A DNA stretch of 64,000 nucleotides from G965216905 sp965216905 (GTDB lineage: Bacteria; Actinomycetota; Acidimicrobiia; Spongiisociales; ZC4RG35), in the NCBI GenBank assembly GCA_965216905.1, contig OZ244213.1, forward strand, positions 3,100,001 through 3,164,000, in the 5' to 3' direction. The translations under genes were made by a program, and so were the position numbers. The notes under the pieces were generated by a model. It was not told the origin of the DNA, searched no databases, and saw only the letters and a program-made list of their open reading frames with translations. This document shows, piece after piece, positions 51,097 to 59,334 of this stretch (position 1 is its first letter; each line of letters starts with the position of its first letter).

Positions 51097-52284
51097 TCAG
51101 TTTCGGCGGAAGAAGCCGCCGCCTGAAGGGACATGTTGGGGAGAGTGCCCGAGGACCACCTCGGCCACTTCTTCGAAGCCCTTGGCGACCTTCGACTTGC
51201 CGTTGGACTCGACCACCGGCCGCCCCTCGTTGACGCTGGCGGCCACCAACCCGTCGGACGGCACCCGAGCCGAGATCTTCGTCTTCAGCGCGACCTCGAT
51301 CTCTTTGTCGTCAAGCCGTGCCTTGGAGTTCGATCGGTTCAACACCAGGCTCACCTTGCCGGTCGGGAACTTGAGGAGGCGCAACGTCTCCAGCGCCAGC
51401 TTGGCGTTCTTGACCGACGGGAGATCCATGTCGACGACCATCAGGATGGTGTCGGATTTCTCGAGCAACGACAACAGGAGTTCATCGAGCAGCGAGGCCG
51501 TGTCGACGACCACATAGTCGAACATCTCCGTGAGGGTGTCGATGATCCGCAGCAATCCGGCCGTGGTGATGTCGTCTGCGAACGCCGGCTCGAGCGGCGC
51601 CGCCAGAACCTTGAGCCCGCTGGGATGGGCGGTCAGGATCGAGTCGACGAGCTGGGTGTCGAGCCGGTGCAGCTCGGCGGCGGCGTTGACCACCGTGAAC
51701 TTCGGTTCGAGCTGGAGCACCAGGCAGACGTCACCGAACTGGAGGTCGGCGTCCACCAGACACACCTTGGCGTCGGGTTCGCGTGCCAGCAGAACCGCCA
51801 GGTTCGTGGCTGTGACGGTCTTTCCCGCCCCACCCTTCGCCGACATGACCGTGACGACCTGACCCTTCTCGGCCTCTTCCTCGTCACCACCGGCGCTGGG
51901 TGCGCCGCGTCGTACCTGAAGCATGTCGGACGAGAACTGGCTGATGGCCTGCTCGATCTTGTCCTCGGTGAGCGGTGCCTCGATGACGTCCGAGACACCC
52001 ACCCGCATCGCCGCACGCAGCAGATTGGCCGTCACCTCGTTCGCCACGATGATCGAGATCATCGCCGGATCTTGATGACGCAGCGTCCGCACCGTCTCCA
52101 GGGCGGCCTCATCGGCAAAGCTCGGGCCGAGGATCGCCATCCGCAGCTGACCGCTGTCGATGGCCTGCAACGCCTCGGCCAGCGAACGCGCCGTCGGCAG
52201 ACGTCCATCGAAGAGGCGCTTGGCCTCGTCGATGAAGCCATCATCCTCATCGATGACGAGGAGGTTGTTCTCGGTCAGCGACAC
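51097..52284 (-). CDS. cpaE: CpaE/TadZ-like localisation ATPase
   Basis: A 395-residue protein with an N-terminal pseudo-receiver domain ('LLVIDEDDGFIDEAKRLFDG', residues 6-120). A ParA/MinD-type ATPase follows, with the deviant Walker A 'SAKGGAGKTVTATNLA' and 'VCLVDADLQFGDVCLVL'. TadZ/CpaE proteins place the pilus machine at a cell pole. It lies between cpaB and tadA with 18 and 41 bp gaps. The C-terminus 'SGGGFFRRN' is unremarkable. Confidence 0.92.
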   Translation of the reverse strand: MSLTENNLLVIDEDDGFIDEAKRLFDGRLPTARSLAEALQAIDSGQLRMAILGPSFADEAALETVRTLRHQDPAMISIIVANEVTANLLRAAMRVGVSDVIEAPLTEDKIEQAISQFSSDMLQVRRGAPSAGGDEEEAEKGQVVTVMSAKGGAGKTVTATNLAVLLAREPDAKVCLVDADLQFGDVCLVLQLEPKFTVVNAAAELHRLDTQLVDSILTAHPSGLKVLAAPLEPAFADDITTAGLLRIIDTLTEMFDYVVVDTASLLDELLLSLLEKSDTILMVVDMDLPSVKNAKLALETLRLLKFPTGKVSLVLNRSNSKARLDDKEIEVALKTKISARVPSDGLVAASVNEGRPVVESNGKSKVAKGFEEVAEVVLGHSPQHVPSGGGFFRRN

Positions 52285-52302
52285 GATGCTCCTCTCGATC
52301 GA

Positions 52303-53214
52303 TCAGTTGCCGAAGATGTCGGAGGTGAGATCGGTTCCGAACAGATCCTGGACGGTCACGCCCTGAGTGGCGACCGGCTCGTAATCCGACTTCACAAGCG
52401 TCAGGTAGATACTGCCGTTCTCGATCGCGTAGACCAGCTTCTCGGTCTGATCGGGATCGACGGCCAAAGTGTAGATCGTGACGACCTCTTCCAGGGAGGT
52501 GTCGTCCTGAACCTCTCCGCCCAGGTTGCCGGCCTCCGGACCGGTCTCACCCTCGACCGACACCTCAGGAGTGGTGTCCCGGGACACGACGTCGCGGCCG
52601 GCGGCCAGCACTTCGATGTTCTGGAGCACGAACCGGGTATAGGGGATCACCTCGGTGACCGTGGACTCTTCACTGCCCTCTTCGGTCTCGGTCGGGATGC
52701 CGAAGTCGGGTGCGTTCTGCTGCTCGGTCAACGTGGCTTCGAGGTCGATCGTCACCACGACATTGACCCGGTCGCCCGGCTCGGCAAAACCGTTCACACC
52801 CTGGACCTCGCCCGGTGAGAGCGTCACGGCCTGCAATCCATCGGGGATCAGCTCCCGGAGCGGTGTGATCTGGGTCGACAGTGCCACCCACTGGTTCGAG
52901 GTCAGGATCTCATTGGAGCCGACCGGTCCGACGGCGACCTTGCCACGAAGCACCGCTTGGAGATCCTCGGCGCGGGTGATGGCGTCGGCCGGCAGGTCTT
53001 CCTGCTGCTCGACGCTCTCGATGTAGAGGGAGTTGTCGAGGATGATCTGACCCTCTTGACCCTCCGGGATCGCCTGTGTTGCGCGAAAGACCTTCACGTC
53101 CTGGCGCCGCTCCGTGATCGCCGCTTCTTGGCTCCGCAGGTACTGCAGAACCGAGAAGCCGGCCGCTCCACCGAGCAACAGAGCGATCAACAGCACTATG
53201 GCTCTCTTACCCAT
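52303..53214 (-). CDS. cpaB: Flp pilus assembly protein CpaB/RcpC
   Basis: A 303-residue membrane-anchored protein. The N-terminal helix 'AIVLLIALLLGGAAGFSVLQ' is followed by an SAF domain ('KVFRATQAIPEGQEGQIILD') and the RcpC/CpaB domain with 'GVNGFAEPGDRVNVVVTID'. It is thought to help the pilus pass through the envelope or wall. It is the first gene of the tad operon and has 'AGGAG' 7 bases before its ATG. A Glu-rich insertion near 'TETEEGSEESTVTEV' interrupts the C-terminal domain. Confidence 0.9.
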   Translation of the reverse strand: MGKRAIVLLIALLLGGAAGFSVLQYLRSQEAAITERRQDVKVFRATQAIPEGQEGQIILDNSLYIESVEQQEDLPADAITRAEDLQAVLRGKVAVGPVGSNEILTSNQWVALSTQITPLRELIPDGLQAVTLSPGEVQGVNGFAEPGDRVNVVVTIDLEATLTEQQNAPDFGIPTETEEGSEESTVTEVIPYTRFVLQNIEVLAAGRDVVSRDTTPEVSVEGETGPEAGNLGGEVQDDTSLEEVVTIYTLAVDPDQTEKLVYAIENGSIYLTLVKSDYEPVATQGVTVQDLFGTDLTSDIFGN

Positions 53215-53389
53215 CGATACTCCTAGGTCATCCGTTGTACGACACCCGTCGTTTCAACCGGGTCCCCTTCCCGGAAGGAACGGTGGCCCCGTGCGCCGCC
53301 CCTTCGCACCTGAGGTGCATCAGCGTCGGCCTCGCCTGTAGAGATCGACGACCGGTCCCGCCGACTTGAGGGAAATGCTCGACAATCAT

Positions 53390-53421
53390 GAGGGGCCCGG
53401 ACGCCGACGTCCGAGCCCCTC
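53390..53421 (-). terminator. Terminator after rpsA
   Basis: Arms GAGGGGCCCGGACG (53390-53403) and CGTCCGAGCCCCTC (53408-53421) pair with one G-U mismatch around a 4-base loop, directly after the rpsA stop on the minus strand. The rest of 53215-53389 is the leader region of the tad operon, where I see no clear promoter. Confidence 0.72.
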
Positions 53422-53426
53422 TGCGA

Positions 53427-54995
53427 TCAGCGTCGCCCGATGCCGCGTTCTTTGAGCTCCTGGAGGATCGCCTCCAACGAAGCGTCGACCGCAACGGGGG
53501 GGCGCTCTTCGTCCTCCGGGCCGAACTCCCGCTCGAACTCCCGGCGAGTCGGAGGCCGACGGCGGGGGGTGTTCATGGCCGCCTCCCGCTCCTTCCAGTC
53601 GGGCAGTGCCTGCTTCATCGAGAGGCTCACCCGACGCTTGTCTTCGTCGAGTTCAGTGATCTTGGCGTCCACCTTCTGGCCAATCGAGAGCTCCAGCTCC
53701 GGCGACTCGACCCGGTGGATGGCGATCTCGGACACGTGCACCAACCCCTCGACGCCCTCGGCGACCGACACGAACGCTCCAAAGGGAACGGTCTTGATCA
53801 CCGTGCCCGGGACGATCTGGCCTACCTCGTGGTCACGAGCGAACACGACCCACGGATCCTCGAGGGTCTGACGGATCGACAGCGAGATGCGCTCGCGGTC
53901 CCGATCCACCTCCAAGACCTTGATCGTGACCTTGTCGCCGACCTTGACGACTTCCGACGGATGATTGACGTGCTGCCACGACAGCTCGGACACATGGACG
54001 AGTCCGTCCATACCGCCGAGATCGACGAACGCTCCGAAGTTGACCACCGACGACACCGTTCCCTCACGGACCTCGCCCTCGGCGAGGTCGTCCAGGAACG
54101 CCTGCCGCTGTTCGGCCTGCTCCTCTTCCAGATAGGCCCGCCGAGACAGGACCACATTGTTCCGGTTGCGGTCCAACTCGATGACCTTCGCCTCGATCTC
54201 GGTTCCGATGAACGGATCGAGGTCGCGGACGCGTCGCAGGTCGACGAGTGAGGCGGGAAGGAAGCCGCGGAGGCCGATATCCACGATGAGGCCGCCCTTG
54301 ACCACCTCGATGACGGTGCCGGTGACGGTCTCGTCCCGATTGGCGACTTGCTGGATGCGACCCCAAGCCCGTTCGTACTGGGCGCGCTTCTTCGAGAGGA
54401 TCAGGCGGCCCTCGTCGTCCTCCTTGTTGAGGACGACCGCTTCGACTCGCTCGCCCACCGCCACGACGTCCTTGGGATCGACCGTGTTCCGGATGGACAG
54501 CTCCTCGACCGGGATGAGCCCTTCTGACTTGTACCCGATGTCGAGCATGGCGCCATCGGCGTCCACGTTCACGACCGTCCCCTCGACGATGTCACCTTCG
54601 CGGAACTCCAGCACCGTGGCGTCGATCGCCGCCTCGAAGTCGGAGGCACCGAGGTCGTCGGGAAGCTCGCTGAGATCGGGAGCCACGATGGCGGTGGGTC
54701 CGGCGGGCGTCTCGGCAGCCGGCGACTCGGCAGCCGGCGTCTCCGCAACCGTTGTTTCAGCAGCAGGCGCCTCGACAGCCGGTGACTCCTCGGCGGATGT
54801 CTCCTCGGCCGGTGCCTCTGCGGCCGGTGCCTCTGCGGCCGGCGCTTCCTCGACCTCCGTGCTCGGCTGCTCGGCGGCCGGCTCGTCGGCGCCCGGCTGA
54901 TCCGGCACCCCGGCTTGGTCCGGCGTCTCGGGTGTCGGGTCGGTGGGCTCGGTGTTCTCTGCCGACGGGTCGGCGGCGGTCTCGTTCTCAGACAT
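53427..54995 (-). CDS. rpsA: Ribosomal protein S1
   Basis: A 522-residue S1 protein that helps the 30S subunit bind mRNA. Four S1 RNA-binding domains span about residues 130-460 (for example 'EGTVVNVDADGAMLDIGYKS', 'GTVIEVVKGGLIVDIGLRGF', 'GTVSSVVNFGAFVDLGGMDG'). The first 110 residues are an unusual Ala/Pro/Glu-rich low-complexity leader with repeats of the type AAEAPAAE. The start ATG at 54995 is preceded by an exact 13-base duplication carrying a second ATG. A terminator hairpin follows the stop. Confidence 0.96.
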   Translation of the reverse strand: MSENETAADPSAENTEPTDPTPETPDQAGVPDQPGADEPAAEQPSTEVEEAPAAEAPAAEAPAEETSAEESPAVEAPAAETTVAETPAAESPAAETPAGPTAIVAPDLSELPDDLGASDFEAAIDATVLEFREGDIVEGTVVNVDADGAMLDIGYKSEGLIPVEELSIRNTVDPKDVVAVGERVEAVVLNKEDDEGRLILSKKRAQYERAWGRIQQVANRDETVTGTVIEVVKGGLIVDIGLRGFLPASLVDLRRVRDLDPFIGTEIEAKVIELDRNRNNVVLSRRAYLEEEQAEQRQAFLDDLAEGEVREGTVSSVVNFGAFVDLGGMDGLVHVSELSWQHVNHPSEVVKVGDKVTIKVLEVDRDRERISLSIRQTLEDPWVVFARDHEVGQIVPGTVIKTVPFGAFVSVAEGVEGLVHVSEIAIHRVESPELELSIGQKVDAKITELDEDKRRVSLSMKQALPDWKEREAAMNTPRRRPPTRREFEREFGPEDEERPPVAVDASLEAILQELKERGIGRR

Positions 54996-55008
54996 CGTTC
55001 TCAGACAT
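54988..55008 (-). promoter_or_regulatory. 13-bp start duplication creating an overlapping upstream ORF
   Basis: ATGTCTGAGAACG occurs twice in tandem on the minus strand (55008-54996 and 54995-54983). The upstream ATG is out of frame with rpsA and opens a six-codon frame (MSENDV) whose TGA at 54990-54988 lies within the first codons of rpsA. It could reduce or couple rpsA translation, or be a neutral slippage event. Confidence 0.6.
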
Positions 55009-55201
55009 GGGTGGGGATCGGGTTTCCTCGGGGATGGCTACACCCCGACACGCTCATCCGGTGCACTTCATCAGGCATCGGGCAGGCGGGTGGGGAGACA
55101 AAAGCGTATCACAATCGGGTTCCGCCGTCGCCGTCAACGGGGAAGCGTCGCCCCCGGAACCCCCGGCCGATGGGAACCATCCGACTCGGCGAATCTCCGA
55201 C

Positions 55202-57820
55202 TCACGCCTTCGTCGATGCGAGGTCCCGGCCATGGGCGATCTCCACCGTCAAAGGAACCGCCAGCTCGACCACATCCTGCATCACGGTCTTGATCAGCTC
55301 GGATACCGCATCGACCTCGTCGTCGGGGCATTCGATGACCAGTTCATCGTGAATCTGCAGCAGCATCACCGCCCCGGTGTCCTCCAAGGCCGGCTCCATG
55401 TCGATCATCGCCTTCTTGATGATGTCGGCGGCGGTTCCCTGGATCGGTGCGTTCAGCGCCATCCGCTCCCCCATCTGCCGGATCCGGTAGTTGTCACTCT
55501 TCAACTCGGGCAGATATCGCCGCCGGCCGAACAGTGTGGACGTGTACCCCGCCCGGCGTGCCTGGCTCACCACACCATCCATGTACTGCTTCACGTCGGG
55601 GAATTGGGCGAAGTAGGCGTCGACGTGGGCGACCGCTTCCTCGCGGGAGATCTCCAGTCGAGACGCCAGTCCGAACGCCTCCATCCCGTACAGCAGTCCG
55701 AAGTTGATCACCTTCGCCATCCTGCGCATCTCGCCCGACACGAGTTCATCGGTCACTCCGAACACCCGTGCGGCCGTAGCGGTGTGGATGTCCCGCTCGG
55801 CTCGGAACGCCTCGACCAAGCCTTCGTCCCCACTCATGTGGGCAAGGACGCGCAGCTCGATCTGTGAGTAGTCGGCCACCACGAACACCTGGCCGGCGTC
55901 CGCCACGAATGCTCGACGGATGGTGCGACCCGTTTCCGACCGGACGGGGATGTTCTGGAGGTTCGGCTCTCCAGAGGAGAGACGACCGGTCGCCGCGGCC
56001 ATCTGGTTGAAAGTCGTGTGGATGCGCCCGTCGTCGCCGATGAGTGGCAGGTAACCGTCGACGTAGGTGGACCGGAGCTTTTCCAGCTCCCGGTACTCGA
56101 GCAGTCGCTCGACCAGTGGGTGATCGAGCTTCTCGAGCACCGACGCATCGGTCGACGGCTTCCCACCTGGAGTCTTCTTCAGCACCGGCAACTCGAGCCT
56201 GCCGTACAGCACCGACGCCAGTTGATCCGTGGAGTTGATGTTGAAAGGTTCACCGGCCAGCTCGTGGATGGCCGCCTCGAGCCCATGGAGTCGCGACCGA
56301 AGATCGTCGCTCATCTCCTGGAGATAGCCCCGGTCGACTCCGATCCCGGCCGCCTCCATCCGGGCGAGTACCCCGACCAACGGCAGCTCGAAGCGCTGGT
56401 AGAGATCGAGTTCGTCGCGATCGCGGAGTTCGGTGGTCAGCGCCTCTGCGAGGCGATCGATCGCCACCGCCCGGCGACCGAACCGTTCCAGGTCGGCCCC
56501 ACCGCTGAGATCGAAGGCCCCCTGGACACCGGCCTCCTGGGGCGGTTCCCGATCCGGTGAGTCCAGTTCGACGTTCAGGAACCGCTCGGCCACCTCCCCC
56601 AGGTCGTAGGCGCGGGTCGCAGGGTTGACGAGATAGGCGGCCAGAGCGGTGTCGAAGACCATGCCGCCCAACTCGATGTCGCGTTCGAGGAGGAAGCGCA
56701 TCACTCGCTTGGCGTCATGTGCGCGCTTCTCCACGCCAGGATCCTCCAGAACCGTCCGCAACACGTCGATGCGGTCGTCCGGCACGATCACCGCCTCCTC
56801 GCCCGGACCGAGGACGATCAATGCGGGCGTTCCCGCCAGGTCGATGAGATCGAGGACGAACCGGGTGGTCTGCAAGAGCTCGGGCACCTCGGCGTTCGGC
56901 GGCAGCACCCGGACCTCCACCTCCGGCAGTTCAGCCACCACGTCCGCCGCTCCTGGCTCTGCCGCGAGCAAGTCCTCCCAGATGGAGTGGAACTCGAGGC
57001 TGACGAACAGGTCTTTGGCGTGGGCGCGATCCCACTCACCACGCGTGAAGGAATCCGCCCGGAAGTCGATGTCCAGGTCGCGTACCAAGGTCATCAGCCG
57101 CCGGTTCAGGAAGACCTGCTCGCGGGCTGCGGCCAGGTTCTCACGGAGCTTGGGAGTCTGCTCATCGAGGTGCTCGTAGATACCTTCGATGGAACCGTGA
57201 GCACGAAGCAGCTTGGCCGCGGTCTTGTCCCCGACTCCAGGCACGCCCGGCAGATTGTCGGAGGTGTCGCCACACAACGCCGATCGTTCGACATACTGCT
57301 CGGGGCCGATCCCGTATCGGTCTTCCACGTAGGCACGGTCGGCGATCACCGTGTCGGTGATCCCTCGCCGCGTATACATGATGCTGCGACCGTCCTCGAT
57401 GAGTTGAAACGCGTCGCGATCCCCGGTGACGATGAGGACGTCCCATCCGGCGTCTTTGGCCGACTCCGAGATCGAAGCGATGACGTCATCGGCTTCGTAT
57501 CCCTCGCGCTGGACCTGGGGTACGTCGAGCGCGTCCAGCACCTCTCGAATCAGCGGCAACTGGCTCTTGAACGTGTCGGGCGTGGCCGAGCGCTGCGCCT
57601 TGTACTCGGGATACTCCTCGGATCGAAACGTCTGACGCGAGACGTCCCACGCCACCGCGATCGCATCGGGGTGTTGGTCGGAAAGGAGCCGCACCAGCAT
57701 CCTCGTGAAACCAAACACCGCGTTTGTCACCTGACCGGACGTCGTCGCCAGGTCCTCGGGGAGCGCGAAGAACGCCCGATACGCGATGGAATGACCGTCG
57801 ATCAGAACCAGGTTCGGCAT
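55202..57820 (-). CDS. polA: DNA polymerase I
   Basis: An 872-residue repair and Okazaki-processing polymerase. The 5'-3' exonuclease domain starts 'LVLIDGHSIAYRAFFALPED' and has 'YEADDVIAS' and 'DTSDNLPGVPGVGDKTA'. The central 3'-5' exonuclease-like domain lacks the D-x-E motif ('FVLDLIDLA' instead), so proofreading is probably lost, as in mycobacterial Pol I. Polymerase motifs A 'VVADYSQIELRVLAHMSGD', B 'RMAKVINFGLLYGMEAFG' and C 'LLQIHDELVIE' are intact. It is 1 bp from the upstream coiled-coil gene. Confidence 0.96.
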   Translation of the reverse strand: MPNLVLIDGHSIAYRAFFALPEDLATTSGQVTNAVFGFTRMLVRLLSDQHPDAIAVAWDVSRQTFRSEEYPEYKAQRSATPDTFKSQLPLIREVLDALDVPQVQREGYEADDVIASISESAKDAGWDVLIVTGDRDAFQLIEDGRSIMYTRRGITDTVIADRAYVEDRYGIGPEQYVERSALCGDTSDNLPGVPGVGDKTAAKLLRAHGSIEGIYEHLDEQTPKLRENLAAAREQVFLNRRLMTLVRDLDIDFRADSFTRGEWDRAHAKDLFVSLEFHSIWEDLLAAEPGAADVVAELPEVEVRVLPPNAEVPELLQTTRFVLDLIDLAGTPALIVLGPGEEAVIVPDDRIDVLRTVLEDPGVEKRAHDAKRVMRFLLERDIELGGMVFDTALAAYLVNPATRAYDLGEVAERFLNVELDSPDREPPQEAGVQGAFDLSGGADLERFGRRAVAIDRLAEALTTELRDRDELDLYQRFELPLVGVLARMEAAGIGVDRGYLQEMSDDLRSRLHGLEAAIHELAGEPFNINSTDQLASVLYGRLELPVLKKTPGGKPSTDASVLEKLDHPLVERLLEYRELEKLRSTYVDGYLPLIGDDGRIHTTFNQMAAATGRLSSGEPNLQNIPVRSETGRTIRRAFVADAGQVFVVADYSQIELRVLAHMSGDEGLVEAFRAERDIHTATAARVFGVTDELVSGEMRRMAKVINFGLLYGMEAFGLASRLEISREEAVAHVDAYFAQFPDVKQYMDGVVSQARRAGYTSTLFGRRRYLPELKSDNYRIRQMGERMALNAPIQGTAADIIKKAMIDMEPALEDTGAVMLLQIHDELVIECPDDEVDAVSELIKTVMQDVVELAVPLTVEIAHGRDLASTKA

Positions 57821-57821
57821 G

Positions 57822-58097
57822 TCAGGCGAGCCGCTCGAGGAGTTGAAGTCGTTTGGCCTCGAGCCGCGCCCGCTCTGCGGCGATCTCGCCGAGGCGTCGT
57901 TCGAAGCGGGCGACGTCGGCGGCGGTCAGCCCGGCCTCGAGGCGATCGGCCCGCGAATCCGACACCACCGCATCCCGCTGGGCATCGTCGTTGATGTGTC
58001 TGTGGAAGGCGAGCTCCTCGCTCACGGCCGCCTCTTCCTCTGCCAGCTCGGTCATGCGGTCGGCGATACGAAAGATCCGCCGTTCGATACGTCCCAT
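57822..58097 (-). CDS. Small coiled-coil protein upstream of polA
   Basis: A 91-residue, highly charged, probably all-helical coiled-coil protein ('RMTELAEEEAAVSEELAFHR' and 'RRLGEIAAERARLEAKRLQL') without cysteines or membrane segments. Its stop is 1 bp before the polA ATG, so it is co-translated with polymerase I. I recognise no family. An accessory role in replication or repair is only suggested by position. Confidence 0.7.
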   Translation of the reverse strand: MGRIERRIFRIADRMTELAEEEAAVSEELAFHRHINDDAQRDAVVSDSRADRLEAGLTAADVARFERRLGEIAAERARLEAKRLQLLERLA

Positions 58098-58150
58098 TGG
58101 GTGAACAGACTATCTCGCCTCATCACCGTGCTTAGACTCGGGTCCCCCAC

Positions 58151-58234
58151 GCCGGAGTGGAGGAATCGGCAGACTCGATGGTCTCAAAAACCATTGCCCT
58201 CGCGGGCGTGCGGGTTCGAGTCCCGCCTCCGGCA
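58151..58234 (+). tRNA. tRNA-Leu (anticodon CAA)
   Basis: Plus-strand class II tRNA. The acceptor stem is GCCGGAG/CTCCGGC with discriminator A, the anticodon stem is ATGGT/ACCAT enclosing CTCAAAA (anticodon CAA), and the T-arm is GCGGGTTCGAGTCCCGC. CCA is not encoded. It reads UUG codons. Confidence 0.95.
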
Positions 58235-58346
58235 CAGTCACCGTCCGAACACGCAGCGTGAACCGCGCGGATGAGCATGCCCTCCGCGACGTTTTGCGGT
58301 AGAGTTCAACTTGCAACGGCCATCACGACCACATCCTTTGCCGCAT

Positions 58347-58368
58347 CCCCCCACTCCCCCCACTCCCT
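58347..58368 (-). other. G-rich tract downstream of trpA
   Basis: On the minus strand this reads as three runs of G (GGGAGT followed by GGGGGGAGT and GGGGGG). It lies in the 275-bp gene-free gap between the tRNA and the trpA stop. It might form a G-quadruplex in the trp mRNA tail. The rest of the gap shows nothing I can name. Confidence 0.35.
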
Positions 58369-58509
58369 GGCTGAGGATGAATCCGGTCTCGCTGATGGCC
58401 GTTGCGTCTTTCGCGTCGTTCGCATCCGAAACAGCCTTGCTTTGCGTGCGGACGACATCCGGCGCGGCGCACCAGAGTGGAATCCCCCCTCTCCCTCCGA
58501 CGGCACCGC

Positions 58510-59334
58510 TCAGCCTTGGAGCGCCTCGACGAAGGTGCGTACCCGAGCCCGCAGTCGAACCTCGGCGGTGGCAGCGTCCGACGCTTCGAGAACGGATCGA
58601 ACCAGTGCGCTCCCGACGATGACCCCGTCGGCACCAGCCGCCACGGCCGCCCTTGCTTGGTCCGGTGTCGAGATCCCAACGCCGAACACCACCGGAAGGT
58701 TCGTCACGGAGCGGATGGCCTCCATCAGCCGACCGGCGTGCGAACTCGCCTGATCCCGCTCGCCGGTCACACCCATCTCCGACACCGCATAGATGAAAGC
58801 GGGCTCCGCTTCGGCAACCAGTCGGATCCGTTTCGCGTCGCTGGTGGGTGCCACGAACTGAACGGTTCCCAGCCCGTGCCTCCGGCAGGACTGGACGAGC
58901 GACTGCGATTCCTCAACCGGCAAGTCCGGCACGATCACCCCGGCGGCGCCAACCTCGGCCAGCCGCTCGCAGAACCAGTCGACTCCTCGACGAAAGACCG
59001 GATTCGCGTAGGTCATCGCCACGACGCGTGCCGGCCCGACTTCCCGGGTGGCGGCCTGCGTCGTCGCCACGACCGAGGCGATGATCTCGAGACTCCGGTC
59101 GATGGTCACCCCTGCGGCAATCGCCGACTCGCTTCCCCGCTGGATCACCGGGCCATCCATCAGCGGATCCGTGTAGGGGATCCCCACTTCGCAGCCATCG
59201 GCGCCGGCGTCCAACATCGCCGCGATCAGGCGGGCCGAGTCGGCCGGGTTTGGGAGCCCGGCGGTCATGAACGGCAGGAACACCTTGCGCTGGTCGGCCC
59301 GAGCCCGCTCGAACATCTCCCGGAGGGTGCTCAC
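58510..59334 (-). CDS. trpA: Tryptophan synthase alpha chain
   Basis: A 274-residue TIM-barrel subunit cleaving indole-3-glycerol phosphate to indole, which is channelled to TrpB. 'GADGCEVGIPYTDPLMDGPV' has the catalytic Glu and Asp region. 'VPDLPVEES', 'YAVSEMGVTG' (usually 'YLLSRAGVTG') and 'FGVGISTPDQA' are the phosphate-binding motifs. The start is a GTG overlapping the trpB stop (GTGA). It is the last gene of the trp operon. Confidence 0.95.
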   Translation of the reverse strand: MSTLREMFERARADQRKVFLPFMTAGLPNPADSARLIAAMLDAGADGCEVGIPYTDPLMDGPVIQRGSESAIAAGVTIDRSLEIIASVVATTQAATREVGPARVVAMTYANPVFRRGVDWFCERLAEVGAAGVIVPDLPVEESQSLVQSCRRHGLGTVQFVAPTSDAKRIRLVAEAEPAFIYAVSEMGVTGERDQASSHAGRLMEAIRSVTNLPVVFGVGISTPDQARAAVAAGADGVIVGSALVRSVLEASDAATAEVRLRARVRTFVEALQG

